DNA of 64,000 nucleotides from an uncultured Steroidobacter sp. (GTDB lineage Bacteria; Pseudomonadota; Gammaproteobacteria; Steroidobacterales; Steroidobacteraceae): the NCBI GenBank assembly GCA_937864115.1, contig CALMII010000039.1, forward strand, positions 93,686 through 157,685, given 5' to 3'. The notes beneath the pieces were generated by a model, which saw only the letters and a program-made list of their open reading frames with translations, was not told where the DNA came from and did not search any database. Of this stretch, positions 9,009 through 17,598 are shown piece after piece; within the stretch, counting starts at the first letter, position 1, and each line of letters opens with the position of its first letter. The translations under genes and the position numbers were made by a program.

Positions 9009-9613
9009 TCGGATTCCTCAGAGGCCGGCTGGCGGCCAAGCATCCGCCGCAGTTGCTCGTCGATGTCGGCGGCGTCGGTTACGAAGTCGAAGCGCCCATG
9101 TCGACGTTCTATGTCCTGCCGGCCATCGGTGCGGACGTCAACTTGTTCACGCACCTGGTGGTACGCGAGGACGCGCATGTCCTGTTCGGTTTCGGCAGTG
9201 AGCGCGAGCGCCGGCTGTTCCGCGAACTGATCAAGGTATCGAACGTCGGTCCGAAGCTGGCGCTGGCGCTGCTGTCGGGGATGAGCGTCGAGAACTTCCT
9301 CGCCTGCATCGAGGCGCAGGATGCCGACATGCTGGTGAAGATTCCCGGCGTCGGCCGCAAGACCGCCGAGCGCCTGCTCATCGAGATGAAGGATCGCATC
9401 AAGAATCTCACCGGTTTTGCGGCCGTGCTGCCGGTTGCCGAGGGCGGCACGGTGAACTCCGGCAGCGGGGCTCAGTCTGAAGCGTTCAGTGCATTGGTCG
9501 CGCTCGGGTACAAGCCTGCCGAGGTGACGCGGTTGCTGAAATCCGTGGATCCGGCGGCGAAGACGACGGAAGAGCTGATCCGCGGCGCCCTGCAGGCCGC
9601 CGCTGCCCAATAA
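9005..9613 (+). CDS. ruvA: Holliday junction branch migration protein RuvA
   Basis: RuvA forms tetramers that clamp the four-way junction and load the RuvB motor. The 202-residue product starts MIGFLRGRLAAK and has the OB-fold N-domain (VDVGGVGYEVEAPMSTF), two helix-hairpin-helix motifs (SNVGPKLALALLS near residue 80 and IPGVGRKTAERL near residue 115) and the flexible-linked C-terminal RuvB-binding domain (ALVALGYKPAEVTRLL). ATG 9005 overlaps the ruvC stop; longer in-frame starts would read back into ruvC. Confidence 0.97.
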   Translation: MIGFLRGRLAAKHPPQLLVDVGGVGYEVEAPMSTFYVLPAIGADVNLFTHLVVREDAHVLFGFGSERERRLFRELIKVSNVGPKLALALLSGMSVENFLACIEAQDADMLVKIPGVGRKTAERLLIEMKDRIKNLTGFAAVLPVAEGGTVNSGSGAQSEAFSALVALGYKPAEVTRLLKSVDPAAKTTEELIRGALQAAAAQ

Positions 9614-9625
9614 ATCGAGAGCCGC

Positions 9626-10663
9626 ATGGCCATGATGGATCCGGATCGAATCGTCTCGGCGAAAGTGCAGGGTGAAGAAGAAGCCCTGGACCGGGCCGTG
9701 CGTCCGAAGCGGCTGGCGGACTATGTCGGCCAGACCAGCGTCAAGACCCAGATGGAGATCTTCATCGAGGCGGCGCGCAAGCGTCGCGAAGCCCTCGATC
9801 ACGTGCTCATCTTCGGCCCGCCGGGACTGGGCAAGACCACGCTGGCCAACATCATCGCCAACGAGCTCGGCGTGAATCTCAAGCAGACGTCGGGCCCGGT
9901 GATCGAGCGGCCGGGCGATCTCGCCGCGCTGCTGACCAATCTGCAACCCAACGACGTGCTGTTCGTCGACGAGATTCATCGCCTGAGTCCGGTCGTCGAG
10001 GAAATCCTGTATCCCGCGATGGAGGATTTCCAGCTCGACATCATGATCGGCGAAGGTCCGGGTGCGCGCTCGATCAAGCTCGATCTGCAGCCTTTCACTC
10101 TGGTGGGGGCCACGACGCGCGCGGGCCTGCTGACGTCGCCGTTGCGCGACCGTTTCGGCATCGTGCAGCGCCTGGAGTTCTACGATCAGGCGGAACTGCA
10201 ACGGATCGTCGAGCGCTCGGCGTCGATCATCGGCGTGCAGGCCGATGCCGGCGGCGCCATGCGGATCGCCCAGCGCTCGCGCGGAACCCCGCGCATCGCC
10301 AATCGATTGTTACGCCGGGTTCGCGACTACGCGGAGGTCAGGGCCAATGGCCGGGTGACGGACGAAGTGGCGCAGGCGGCGCTGGATCTGCTCGATGTCG
10401 ACCCGCAGGGATTCGATGTCATGGATCGCAAGCTGCTGCTGACCATCATCGAGAAGTTCGACGGCGGGCCGGTGGGGGTAGAGAGCCTCGCCGCGGCGCT
10501 GGGCGAGGAACGTGGCACCATCGAAGACGTGATCGAGCCCTTCCTGATCCAGCAGGGCTTCATGATGCGTACGGCGCGCGGTCGCGTGGCGACCCGCAAT
10601 GCCTATCTGCATTTCGGTCTGAAGGCGCCCGATCGCGGCGGCACGACGGGGGACCTGTTTTGA
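9626..10663 (+). CDS. ruvB: Holliday junction branch migration ATPase RuvB
   Basis: RuvB is the AAA+ hexameric motor that pulls DNA through the junction. The 345-residue protein has Walker A FGPPGLGKTTLANI, Walker B FVDEIHRLSP, sensor 1 VGATTRAG, an arginine-finger region SPLRDRFGI, and a C-terminal winged helix ending AYLHFGL. Spacing to ruvA is 12 bp. The TGA stop overlaps the TTG start of ybgC (TTGA), linking DNA repair to the tol operon in one transcription unit. Confidence 0.98.
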   Translation: MAMMDPDRIVSAKVQGEEEALDRAVRPKRLADYVGQTSVKTQMEIFIEAARKRREALDHVLIFGPPGLGKTTLANIIANELGVNLKQTSGPVIERPGDLAALLTNLQPNDVLFVDEIHRLSPVVEEILYPAMEDFQLDIMIGEGPGARSIKLDLQPFTLVGATTRAGLLTSPLRDRFGIVQRLEFYDQAELQRIVERSASIIGVQADAGGAMRIAQRSRGTPRIANRLLRRVRDYAEVRANGRVTDEVAQAALDLLDVDPQGFDVMDRKLLLTIIEKFDGGPVGVESLAAALGEERGTIEDVIEPFLIQQGFMMRTARGRVATRNAYLHFGLKAPDRGGTTGDLF

Positions 10664-11118
10664 CGGACGGCGCGGCGGTGTTCGCAAACTCATTTTCCTG
10701 GCCGGTGCGGGTGTACTGGGAAGACACCGACGCCGGCGGCATCGTCTACTACGCGAACTACCTGAAGTTCATGGAGCGTGCGCGGTCGGAATGGCTGCGG
10801 GCTCTGGGCATCGAACAGGGGCCGCTGCAACGCGATCACGGCCTGATGTTCGTCGTCGTCGATGTGCAATCGCGCTTCCTGCGGCCGGCGCGCTACGGCG
10901 ATCTGCTGCAGGTGACCTGCGAGATCGAGAAATGGACGCGCACCAGCCTGACGTTCAGGCAGGAAGTCTGTCGCGCCGGCGAGAGCAACGACCGCGAACT
11001 GCTGGTCAGCGGGTCGGTTCGCGTCGCCTGCCTGGATTCCGCCAGAATGCGCCCGCGGGCGCTGCCGGATGCGCTGATAAAGCAAATGAGAGTGTCGGGA
11101 GAATCTGATGCCGAATGA
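10660..11118 (+). CDS. ybgC: Tol-Pal associated acyl-CoA thioesterase YbgC
   Basis: A hot-dog-fold thioesterase of the 4HBT family, the conserved first gene of tol-pal clusters. The 152-residue product has the active-site stretch VYWEDTDAGGIVYYANYLKF with the catalytic aspartate, then MERARSEWLRALG. I prefer the TTG at 10660 because GGGGGA lies 6 bp upstream; GTG 10678 is an alternative. It overlaps tolQ by 11 bp. Family members hydrolyse short- or long-chain acyl-CoA or acyl-ACP near the inner membrane; the exact substrate is not readable here. Confidence 0.93.
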   Translation: MTDGAAVFANSFSWPVRVYWEDTDAGGIVYYANYLKFMERARSEWLRALGIEQGPLQRDHGLMFVVVDVQSRFLRPARYGDLLQVTCEIEKWTRTSLTFRQEVCRAGESNDRELLVSGSVRVACLDSARMRPRALPDALIKQMRVSGESDAE

Positions 11119-11815
11119 CATGTCGCCATTACAGCTCGTACTGCACGCCAGCGTGATCGTGCAGATCGTGATGGCATTGCTGCTGATCGCCTCGGTGGTG
11201 TCCTGGTCCATCATGCTGCGCAAACGTGCGGAACTGAAACGCGCGCGCGGCGATGCGGATCGCTTCGAAGAACTGTTCTGGTCGGGCGGCGATCTGTCGG
11301 CGATGTTCAAGTCCATCGATCAGAGCCGTCGCGTCACCAAGGGCATGGAAAGCATTTTCGAATCCGGCTTCCGCGAGTTCTCGCGCCTGCGCCAGCAGGG
11401 CGGAGTCGTCGGTGCGGCGCTGATCGAGGGCGCGCGCCGCGGCATGAAGGTCGCGCTGCTGAAGGAAAGCGACCGCCTGGAGCAGGGTCTGGCGATGCTC
11501 GCGACCATCGGTTCCACCAGTCCGTATGTCGGCCTGTTCGGTACGGTGTGGGGCATCATGAGCGCGTTCCACGGTCTCGGTAACGTGCAGCAGGCGACGC
11601 TCGCCATGGTCGCGCCCGGCATTGCCGAGGCGCTGATTGCCACGGCCATGGGCCTGTTCGCCGCGATTCCGGCGGTCATTGCCTACAACCGCTACTCCGA
11701 TCAGGTCGTACGCATCGAGACGCGCTACGACACCTTCGTGGAAGAGCTGTCGTCGATCCTGCAGCGGCATGCGTCGTCCCGCTCGTCCGCCGCGACGGCG
11801 GAGGCGCACGCATGA
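11108..11815 (+). CDS. tolQ: Tol-Pal system proton-channel protein TolQ
   Basis: TolQ is the MotA/ExbB-family inner-membrane protein that, with TolR, converts proton motive force into movement of TolA during outer-membrane constriction. The 235-residue product has three membrane segments: residues about 13-37 (VIVQIVMALLLIASVVSW), about 137-160 (TSPYVGLFGTVWGIMSAF) and about 170-200 (APGIAEALIATAMGLFAAIP). The family glycine/proline pattern is intact. It overlaps ybgC and tolR at its two ends. Confidence 0.97.
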   Translation: MPNDMSPLQLVLHASVIVQIVMALLLIASVVSWSIMLRKRAELKRARGDADRFEELFWSGGDLSAMFKSIDQSRRVTKGMESIFESGFREFSRLRQQGGVVGAALIEGARRGMKVALLKESDRLEQGLAMLATIGSTSPYVGLFGTVWGIMSAFHGLGNVQQATLAMVAPGIAEALIATAMGLFAAIPAVIAYNRYSDQVVRIETRYDTFVEELSSILQRHASSRSSAATAEAHA

Positions 11816-12267
11816 CCCCGGCACGCCGCGGCAAGCGTTTGATGGCGGAGATGAATGTCGTTCCGTACATCGACGTGATGCTGGTGCTGCTGATCATTTT
11901 CATGATCACCGCGCCGCTGCTGACCCAGGGCATCAAGGTCGATCTGCCCAAGGTCGCGACGGAGCCGCTGTCGCCGGACATGACCGAGCATCCCCCGCTG
12001 ATCCTGGGGGTCGACAAGAGCGGCAACTTCTATCTCAACATCGGGGGAGACGAAGAAAAATCCATCACCGAAGACGCCGTGGTGGAACGCGTCTCGGCCG
12101 TACTGCGCCGCGAGCCGAAGACGGCCGTACTGATCAAGGCGGACAAGGGCGTTCTCTACGAGCGGGTCGTCGAGGGCATGGTGCTGCTGCAGCAATCGGG
12201 CGCTGAGAAGATCGGCTTCATCACCGATCCTGCCGATGCGCGTCGTGCGCAGCAGAAGCGGAACTGA
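11812..12267 (+). CDS. tolR: Tol-Pal system protein TolR
   Basis: TolR is the ExbD-family stator partner of TolQ. The 151-residue product has one N-terminal transmembrane helix containing the proton-pathway aspartate in VVPYIDVMLVLLIIFMITAP, then a periplasmic domain with the family strand IKVDLPKV and the C-terminal VVEGMVLLQQSGAEKIGFIT. ATGA overlap with tolQ at 11812-11815 indicates coupled translation. Confidence 0.97.
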   Translation: MTPARRGKRLMAEMNVVPYIDVMLVLLIIFMITAPLLTQGIKVDLPKVATEPLSPDMTEHPPLILGVDKSGNFYLNIGGDEEKSITEDAVVERVSAVLRREPKTAVLIKADKGVLYERVVEGMVLLQQSGAEKIGFITDPADARRAQQKRN

Positions 12268-12279
12268 CCCCGAGCGTCC

Positions 12280-13161
12280 ATGGCCGATTTCATCAGACTC
12301 AACTGGAAATACCTGCTCGGGGCGGCGGCGCTGCACGTCCTGTTCGCGGGGCTTTTCGCGTTGACCATGATCCAGATGTCGCTGAATGCGCCGCCGCCGC
12401 AGCTGGCGATCCAGGCTGTCGTCGTCGATGCGACGCAGGTGGGCGCGACGAGTCGCAAGCGGGAGCGCGAACGCGAGCAGGAACGGCAGCGTGTCCAGCA
12501 GGAACGCGAACAGGCGGCCGTCGAGCAGAAGCGCATCGAAGAGCAACGGGTGGTCGAACAACGGGCCGAGCAGGAGCGTCAGGTCGAACAGCAGCGACGC
12601 CAGGAAGAGGAACAGAAGCGCGCCGCCGAACAGCAGATGATGATCGAGCGCCAGGACGCCGAGCGGAAGCGTCAGGCCGAAGTCGAGCAGCAGAAGAAGC
12701 TCGAGGCGGAGCGTCAGAAGAAAGCCGAAGCCGAGCGCCAGCGGGTCGCGGAGATCCAGCGCAAGCAGAAGGAGGAGGCCGAACGTCGCAAGGCCGCTGA
12801 AGACGCCCGTCTGCAGAATGCGCGCGAGTCGGAACTGCAGCGGCAGCTGGCCGAGGAAGAAGGGCTGATGCAGGCACGCAGTTCGACGGCATTCAATGAG
12901 TACGTCGCACTGATCCAGGATCAGATCGAGCGCAACTGGAATCGGCCGCCCTCGGCGCGGCCGGGGCTCCAATGCAATATTCGCGTGGCGCAGTCGCCCA
13001 ATGGCGTCGTGCTCTCGGCGCAGGTCGAACAGTGCAATGGCGACGCCGCGGTGAAGCAGTCGATCGAACAGGCGGTGCTGCGGGCCTCGCCGCTGCCGCT
13101 GCCTTCGGACCGGCGACTGTTCGAGCGCAACCTTATTCTGGTTTTCAAGCCGTCCGAGTGA
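12280..13161 (+). CDS. tolA: Tol-Pal system energy-transducing protein TolA
   Basis: TolA spans the periplasm, linking the TolQR motor to TolB/Pal. The 293-residue protein has an N-terminal membrane anchor (LLGAAALHVLFAGLFALTMI, about residues 14-33), a long charged coiled coil rich in Glu, Gln, Arg and Lys from about residue 60 to 190, and a C-terminal globular domain (FNEYVALIQDQIERNWNRP onward) with two cysteines (LQCNI and VEQCNG) likely forming a disulfide. Overall identity in the coiled coil is low, as usual for TolA; position and architecture make the call. Confidence 0.95.
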   Translation: MADFIRLNWKYLLGAAALHVLFAGLFALTMIQMSLNAPPPQLAIQAVVVDATQVGATSRKREREREQERQRVQQEREQAAVEQKRIEEQRVVEQRAEQERQVEQQRRQEEEQKRAAEQQMMIERQDAERKRQAEVEQQKKLEAERQKKAEAERQRVAEIQRKQKEEAERRKAAEDARLQNARESELQRQLAEEEGLMQARSSTAFNEYVALIQDQIERNWNRPPSARPGLQCNIRVAQSPNGVVLSAQVEQCNGDAAVKQSIEQAVLRASPLPLPSDRRLFERNLILVFKPSE

Positions 13162-13186
13162 ACGGGCGGCGCACAGGAGTAGCAGG

Positions 13187-14494
13187 ATGAAGTATCTGTT
13201 TCCCCGGGCGCTGTGTGCGCTGATCCTGACGGTTGCGAGTGTCTGTGCCCATGCCCAGCTCGTGGTGGAGATCACGCGCGGCCAGGAGAACGCCGTGCCG
13301 ATCGCGATCGTGCCGTTCGGCTGGGAATCTGCCGGCGCTGCGCCCTTCGACGTGGCCGACGTCGTCGCGGCGGACCTGCAGCGCAGCGGCCGTTTCGCAC
13401 CGCTGGATCGCAAGGACATGATCGACCGGCCGACTGCCGGCGATCAGATCCGGTTCCAGGACTGGCGCTATCTCAAGAGCGATTTCATCGCCGTCGGCAA
13501 GCTGAGTCCCGAAGGCGCGGATCGCTTCACGGCGCAGTTCGAGCTGTACAACGTGCTCACCGGGCAGCGGCTCACGGGTCAGCGCCTGAGTTCGAACGCG
13601 AAAGGCATGCGTGCGATGTCGCATCGCATCGCCGACATCATTTTCGAGCAGCTCACCGGCATTCGCGGTGCGTTCTCGACCCGCATCGCCTTCATCAGCG
13701 CCGAGGGCACGCCGCCGCAGCAGCGCTACAAGCTGATCGTGGCCGACGCCGACGGCGAGAATCCGCAGATCATCGCCAATTCGACGGAGCCGCTGATGTC
13801 GCCGGCGTGGTCGCCGGACGGCCAGAGCCTGGCGTACGTGTCGTTCGAGAACAAGGCATCGGCGATCTACGTGCAGACGCTTGCAACGGGCGAGCGCCGT
13901 CGCGTGTCAGCGCGGGCGGGCATCAACGGCGCACCGGCCTGGTCGCCGGACGGGCGCATGCTGGCCCTGACGCTGTCGCGCAAGGACGGCGACGTGGACG
14001 TGTACACGCTGGACCTGTCGAGCCAGGTGTTGACCCGCATGACGTTCGATCCGGGCATCGACACCGAACCGCAGTGGTCGAACGACGGACGCAAGCTGTA
14101 TTTCAACTCCGACCGTGCCGGCAGTCCGCAGATCTATGAAGTCGATCCCGCGCAACCGAACCGGGCGACCCGCGTGACCTTCGACGGCAGCTACAACGCC
14201 CGGCCGCGCCTGTCGCCGGACGGCAAGCAGATGGCCGTGGTGTATCTGGACCGGGGCAACTACCGCATCGGTGTGGTCGATCTTGCAACCAAGTCGGTGC
14301 GCGTGCTGTCACAGGGACGGCAGGACGAAAGTCCGAGCTTCGCGCCGAACGGGGCCACGCTGATCTACGCCACGCAGGACCGCGGCCGCGGTGTGCTGGC
14401 CACCGTGTCGGTGGACGGCCGCGTGCAGCAGAAGCTCGCGGCGAGCAGCGGCGACGTTCGCGAACCGGTCTGGGGGCCCTTTCCCGCAAAATGA
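13187..14494 (+). CDS. tolB: Tol-Pal system periplasmic protein TolB
   Basis: TolB is a periplasmic beta-propeller that shuttles between TolA and Pal. The 435-residue precursor has a cleavable signal peptide (LCALILTVASVCAHAQ), an N-terminal alpha/beta domain (VPFGWESAG, VADVVAADLQRSGRF) and a six-bladed propeller made of repeats of the type PAWSPDGQSLAYVS, PAWSPDGRMLALTL, PQWSNDGRKLYFNS and PRLSPDGKQMAVVY. AGGAGTAGCAGG precedes ATG 13187. A 106-bp gap separates it from pal. Confidence 0.97.
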   Translation: MKYLFPRALCALILTVASVCAHAQLVVEITRGQENAVPIAIVPFGWESAGAAPFDVADVVAADLQRSGRFAPLDRKDMIDRPTAGDQIRFQDWRYLKSDFIAVGKLSPEGADRFTAQFELYNVLTGQRLTGQRLSSNAKGMRAMSHRIADIIFEQLTGIRGAFSTRIAFISAEGTPPQQRYKLIVADADGENPQIIANSTEPLMSPAWSPDGQSLAYVSFENKASAIYVQTLATGERRRVSARAGINGAPAWSPDGRMLALTLSRKDGDVDVYTLDLSSQVLTRMTFDPGIDTEPQWSNDGRKLYFNSDRAGSPQIYEVDPAQPNRATRVTFDGSYNARPRLSPDGKQMAVVYLDRGNYRIGVVDLATKSVRVLSQGRQDESPSFAPNGATLIYATQDRGRGVLATVSVDGRVQQKLAASSGDVREPVWGPFPAK

Positions 14495-14600
14495 CCTGCG
14501 AAATGAGCTGCGTGGCGAAGCGTGAGATGGCAGAATTTCGCGAAAATTTACGTCTTCCTCAGACTTTGACCGGGACTTGAGTTCCCGCCAGGAGAGTTGA

Positions 14601-15122
14601 ATGCGAGCGGTGCAGTGGGTTCTGATCCTGATGAGTGCGGCCGTGTTGAGCGGATGCCCGAAGAAGCCGGAGACGCTTCCCGATTCCGGTCCGGCGACCA
14701 GTGACGGTGCGACCACGAGCGGCACCAGCGGTACCGACGTCTCCGGTTCGGCGTTGGGCGCCGAAGAGCAGGCGATCCAGGCCGCGCAGCGCGCCGGCAC
14801 CATCATCTACTTCGATTACGACAAGGCCGACATCAAGTCCGAGTACGTGCCGATCGTCACGGCGCATGCCCAGTTCCTGAACGGCAATCCGGGCCGCAAG
14901 CTGCGGCTCGAAGGCCACTCGGACGAGCGCGGCTCGCGCGAGTACAACATCGGCCTCGGTGAACGTCGCGCCCAGTCGGTGCGTCGCGCGCTGCTGCTGC
15001 AGGGCGTGAACGAGGCGCAGCTCACGACCGTGAGCTACGGCGAGGAACGGCCGGCAGTGCAGGGCAGCGATGAGTCCGCCTATTCGAAGAACCGCCGCGT
15101 CGAACTGGCGCCCACTCGATGA
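14601..15122 (+). CDS. pal: Peptidoglycan-associated lipoprotein Pal
   Basis: Pal anchors the outer membrane to peptidoglycan. The 173-residue precursor has a lipoprotein signal ending in the lipobox LSGC (Cys near residue 19), a Ser/Thr/Gly-rich linker, and the OmpA-like domain with IYFDYDKADIK and the peptidoglycan-binding stretch LEGHSDERGSREYNIGLGE. A good ribosome site (CAGGAGAG) lies 6-10 bp upstream. The gap before it holds a short AT-rich palindromic core TTTCGCGAAA near 14540, possibly a separate promoter region. Confidence 0.97.
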   Translation: MRAVQWVLILMSAAVLSGCPKKPETLPDSGPATSDGATTSGTSGTDVSGSALGAEEQAIQAAQRAGTIIYFDYDKADIKSEYVPIVTAHAQFLNGNPGRKLRLEGHSDERGSREYNIGLGERRAQSVRRALLLQGVNEAQLTTVSYGEERPAVQGSDESAYSKNRRVELAPTR

Positions 15123-15880
15123 AAGTCCGGTCGCAGCCCCTGGTGCTGATGGCAGCGGCGGGCGTGCTCGCGGGCTGCGCCAGCACCCCGCCGGAAGCCG
15201 ATCCGGTCGTCCAGAAGCTCAATGAACTGGACGGTCGCCTGCTGCGCATCGAGCGCGTGCTGGCCAACCAGAGTCTGCTGGACCTCTCGCAGCGCATCGA
15301 GGCCTCGCAAAACGAGGTGCGAGTCCTGCGCGGCCAGCTCGAAGAACTGCAGCACGCGTCCAGCAAGACGCAGGAGCAGCAGCGCGAACTCTACGGCGAT
15401 CTCGACAAGCGGCTGGCGCTGGTGGAAGGCGGCGGCGCTGCCGGGGCCTTGCTGGCGGGCTCGACCCAGTCGACGGGCCTGCCCATTCCGCAGGGAGACG
15501 ACCGCGCCAACTACCAGGCGGCTTTCGATCTGCTGAAAGATGGCAAGTACCCGGAGGCCGCAGCTGCGTTCAAGCAGTTCCTCGCGACGTTCCCGAACAG
15601 CCAGCTTTCCGACAATGCCCAGTACTGGCTGGGTGAATCCCACTACGTCACGAAGCAGTATCAGGATGCCTTGCGTGCGTTTCGCACGGTGATCGAGAAG
15701 TATCCCGACTCGCGCAAGCTTCCCGATGCACTGCTCAAGATCGGTTACTGCAATTACGAACTGAAGAACTGGGCCGAGGCCCGCGCCGCGCTGGATCAGG
15801 TCGTGAAGCAGTATTCGGATACGACGGCCGGCCGGCTGGCGCGCGAGCGCCTCGCGAAGATGCAGAGCGAGGGAAGGTAG
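15119..15880 (+). CDS. cpoB: Cell division coordinator CpoB (YbgF)
   Basis: CpoB couples Tol-driven outer-membrane constriction to peptidoglycan synthesis by PBP1B. The 253-residue precursor has a short coiled coil (about residues 35-100, KLNELDGRLLRIERVLANQS) and a C-terminal TPR domain starting at NYQAAFDLLKDGKYPEAAAA. Unlike the soluble E. coli protein, the signal region ends VLAGC, a good lipobox, so this version may be lipid-anchored. Its start overlaps the pal stop (ATGA). Confidence 0.92.
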   Translation: MKVRSQPLVLMAAAGVLAGCASTPPEADPVVQKLNELDGRLLRIERVLANQSLLDLSQRIEASQNEVRVLRGQLEELQHASSKTQEQQRELYGDLDKRLALVEGGGAAGALLAGSTQSTGLPIPQGDDRANYQAAFDLLKDGKYPEAAAAFKQFLATFPNSQLSDNAQYWLGESHYVTKQYQDALRAFRTVIEKYPDSRKLPDALLKIGYCNYELKNWAEARAALDQVVKQYSDTTAGRLARERLAKMQSEGR

Positions 15881-15885
15881 AGAGG

Positions 15886-15960
15886 AAGTGACGAAAGTCA
15901 CGCGGGTCACGCAAGTGACGCAGGGTCTGCAGCCGTCTGACTTCGTCGCTTTCATGACTG
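15886..15960. repeat. GTGACGNNN 9-bp tandem-repeat element, degraded right arm
   Basis: Four successive 9-mers run from about 15888: GTGACGAAA, GTCACGCGG, GTCACGCAA, GTGACGCAG. A degraded complementary half (TTCGTCGCT, TTCATGACT) lies at about 15941-15958. It starts 5-8 bp after the cpoB stop and ends 12 bp before queE. Same family as 37564-37680 and 46711-46777. Confidence 0.7.
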
Positions 15961-15972
15961 CCCCACCGCCCC

Positions 15973-16620
15973 ATGTCCCCGCCGCGCCTCAAACTGACCG
16001 AGATCTTCCTGTCGATTCAGGGTGAAGCCGACAGTGTCGGCTGGCCCACGGTCTTCGTGCGCCTGACCGGTTGCCCGCTGCGCTGCCAGTACTGCGACAC
16101 CGCCTATGCCTTCCATGGCGGCGAATGGCATTCGCTCGATCAGATTCTCGACAAGGTCGCGAGCTTCGGCGCGCGGCATGTCTGCGTCACCGGCGGCGAG
16201 CCGCTGGCGCAGAAGTCGTGCCTCGAGTTGATGCAGCGCCTGTGCGATGCCGGCTACCACGTCTCGCTCGAGACCAGCGGCGCCATGGACATCGGCGGCG
16301 TCGATCCGCGCGTCACTCGCGTCGTCGACGTGAAGACGCCAGCCAGCGGTGAGCTAGAGCGCAACCGGTACGAGAATCTGGATCGCATGCGTGTGGACGA
16401 ACAGGTCAAGTTCGTCATCTGCAGCCGCGAAGATTTCGAATGGTCGCGCGATCTCGTGAAGCAGCAGTCGCTGCACGAACGCTGCACCGTGCTGTTCAGT
16501 CCCAGCTATCGCCAGGTCGAACCGCGCGATCTCGCCCAGTGGATTCTCGACGAACGTCTGCCGGTGCGGTTGCAGGTGCAGCTGCACAAGTATCTGTGGG
16601 GCGATGCGCCGGGGAGATAG
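15973..16620 (+). CDS. queE: 7-carboxy-7-deazaguanine synthase QueE
   Basis: A radical SAM enzyme converting 6-carboxytetrahydropterin to 7-carboxy-7-deazaguanine in queuosine biosynthesis. The 215-residue protein has the [4Fe-4S] cysteines in LTGCPLRCQYCDTAYAF (CX3CX2C), preceded by the typical SIQGEADSVGWPTVFVRL, and the Gly-rich SAM motif CVTGGEPLAQ. The shorter product and CX3CX2C spacing fit the proteobacterial QueE class. It sits between cpoB and queC, as in other gammaproteobacteria. Confidence 0.95.
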   Translation: MSPPRLKLTEIFLSIQGEADSVGWPTVFVRLTGCPLRCQYCDTAYAFHGGEWHSLDQILDKVASFGARHVCVTGGEPLAQKSCLELMQRLCDAGYHVSLETSGAMDIGGVDPRVTRVVDVKTPASGELERNRYENLDRMRVDEQVKFVICSREDFEWSRDLVKQQSLHERCTVLFSPSYRQVEPRDLAQWILDERLPVRLQVQLHKYLWGDAPGR

Positions 16621-16627
16621 GATCGGA

Positions 16628-16752
16628 TTTCACACGGAGATCACGGAGGCCACGGAGGTCGGAAGGGAGAAGAGAATTTCCACGTGACCCCGCGTGAAAA
16701 TTCTCTTCTTCTTTGCCTTGAACTCCGTGGACTCCGTGATCTCCGTGTGAAA
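16628..16752. repeat. Large hairpin with CACGGAGNN 9-bp tandem arms
   Basis: The left arm contains CACGGAGAT, CACGGAGGC and CACGGAGGT in tandem, then GGAGAAGAGAATTTCCACG. The right arm mirrors it: CGTGAAAATTCTCTTC, then CTCCGTGGA, CTCCGTGAT and CTCCGTGTG. Arms of about 55 nt enclose a short loop near 16684-16692. It starts 8 bp after the queE stop and ends 14 bp before queC. Its right-arm module recurs at 48604-48625. Confidence 0.85.
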
Positions 16753-16766
16753 CTCTTCCTCTTCCC

Positions 16767-17453
16767 ATGACGACCCATCCGCAACGCGCCGTCGTTCTCG
16801 TCTCCGGCGGACTCGATTCGGCCACGACGCTGGCCATTGCCCGCTCTGACGGGTTCGAGTGTTATGCGCTCAGCGTCGACTACGGGCAGCGGCATCGTGC
16901 CGAACTCGAAGCCGCGCAGCGGGTCGCGAAGTCGCTCGGCGCTGTCGAGCATCGTGTGATTCGCGTGGATCTCGGCGGCATCGGCGGCTCGGCACTGACG
17001 GATGCGAGCATCGCCGTACCGGAAACGCCGCAAAGCGGTATTCCCGTAACGTACGTGCCGGCGCGCAACACGGTCATGCTCGCCCTCGCCCTCGGATGGG
17101 CCGAAGTGCTCGGTGCCGATCGCATCTGCATCGGCGTCAACGCCGTGGACTATTCGGGGTATCCCGATTGCCGTCCTGAATTCGTCGCCGCGTTCGAGCG
17201 CGTGGCGAATCTCGCCACACGCAGCGGCGTCGAGGGAACGGCCGCGTTCCGCATCGTCGCGCCGCTGATCGATCTGACGAAGGCGCAGATCATTCGCCGC
17301 GGCATCGAACTCGGCGTCGACTTCGCCCAGACCGTGTCCTGCTATCAGGCGGACGATGCCGGGCGCGCCTGCGGCGCCTGCGATGCGTGCCGGTTGCGGC
17401 GCGAAGGATTTGCAGCCGCCGGTGTTGCCGATCCGACCCGTTACTTCCGGTGA
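16767..17453 (+). CDS. queC: 7-cyano-7-deazaguanine synthase QueC
   Basis: QueC converts 7-carboxy-7-deazaguanine to preQ0 using ATP and ammonia. The 228-residue protein has the PP-loop VVLVSGGLDSATTLAIA at the N-terminus, the conserved YVPARNTVML and GVNAVDYSGYPDCRPEF, and the C-terminal zinc site formed by CYQADDAGRACGACDACR (four cysteines). It forms a deazaguanine pair with queE upstream. A tRNA-Lys gene follows after 69 bp. Confidence 0.97.
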   Translation: MTTHPQRAVVLVSGGLDSATTLAIARSDGFECYALSVDYGQRHRAELEAAQRVAKSLGAVEHRVIRVDLGGIGGSALTDASIAVPETPQSGIPVTYVPARNTVMLALALGWAEVLGADRICIGVNAVDYSGYPDCRPEFVAAFERVANLATRSGVEGTAAFRIVAPLIDLTKAQIIRRGIELGVDFAQTVSCYQADDAGRACGACDACRLRREGFAAAGVADPTRYFR

Positions 17454-17522
17454 ACTCCACGACGGGTTTGGGTATCATGCGCGCCCTTTCGAGGGTGGCT
17501 GCTGTCAGCCAGTGACCTCTTC

Positions 17523-17598
17523 GGGTTGGTAGCTCAGTCGGTAGAGCATCGGACTTTTAATCCGCTGGTCGTGGGTTCGATTCCCACCCAACCCACCA
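17523..17598 (+). tRNA. tRNA-Lys (anticodon UUU)
   Basis: A 76-nt cloverleaf folds cleanly: acceptor GGGTTGG pairs with CCAACCC, D-stem GCTC with GAGC, anticodon loop CTTTTAA places TTT at positions 34-36, and the T-arm is GTGGG TTCGATT CCCAC. CCA is encoded at 17596-17598. The first anticodon-stem pair (T with C) is mismatched; the other four pair. No direct repeat of the 3' end was seen downstream, so I find no sign of an integrated element here. Confidence 0.97.

Noticed and set aside
16628..16752. Tandem units read as a CRISPR array
   Set aside because: Units are only 9 bp with no spacers of constant length, and no cas gene is present.
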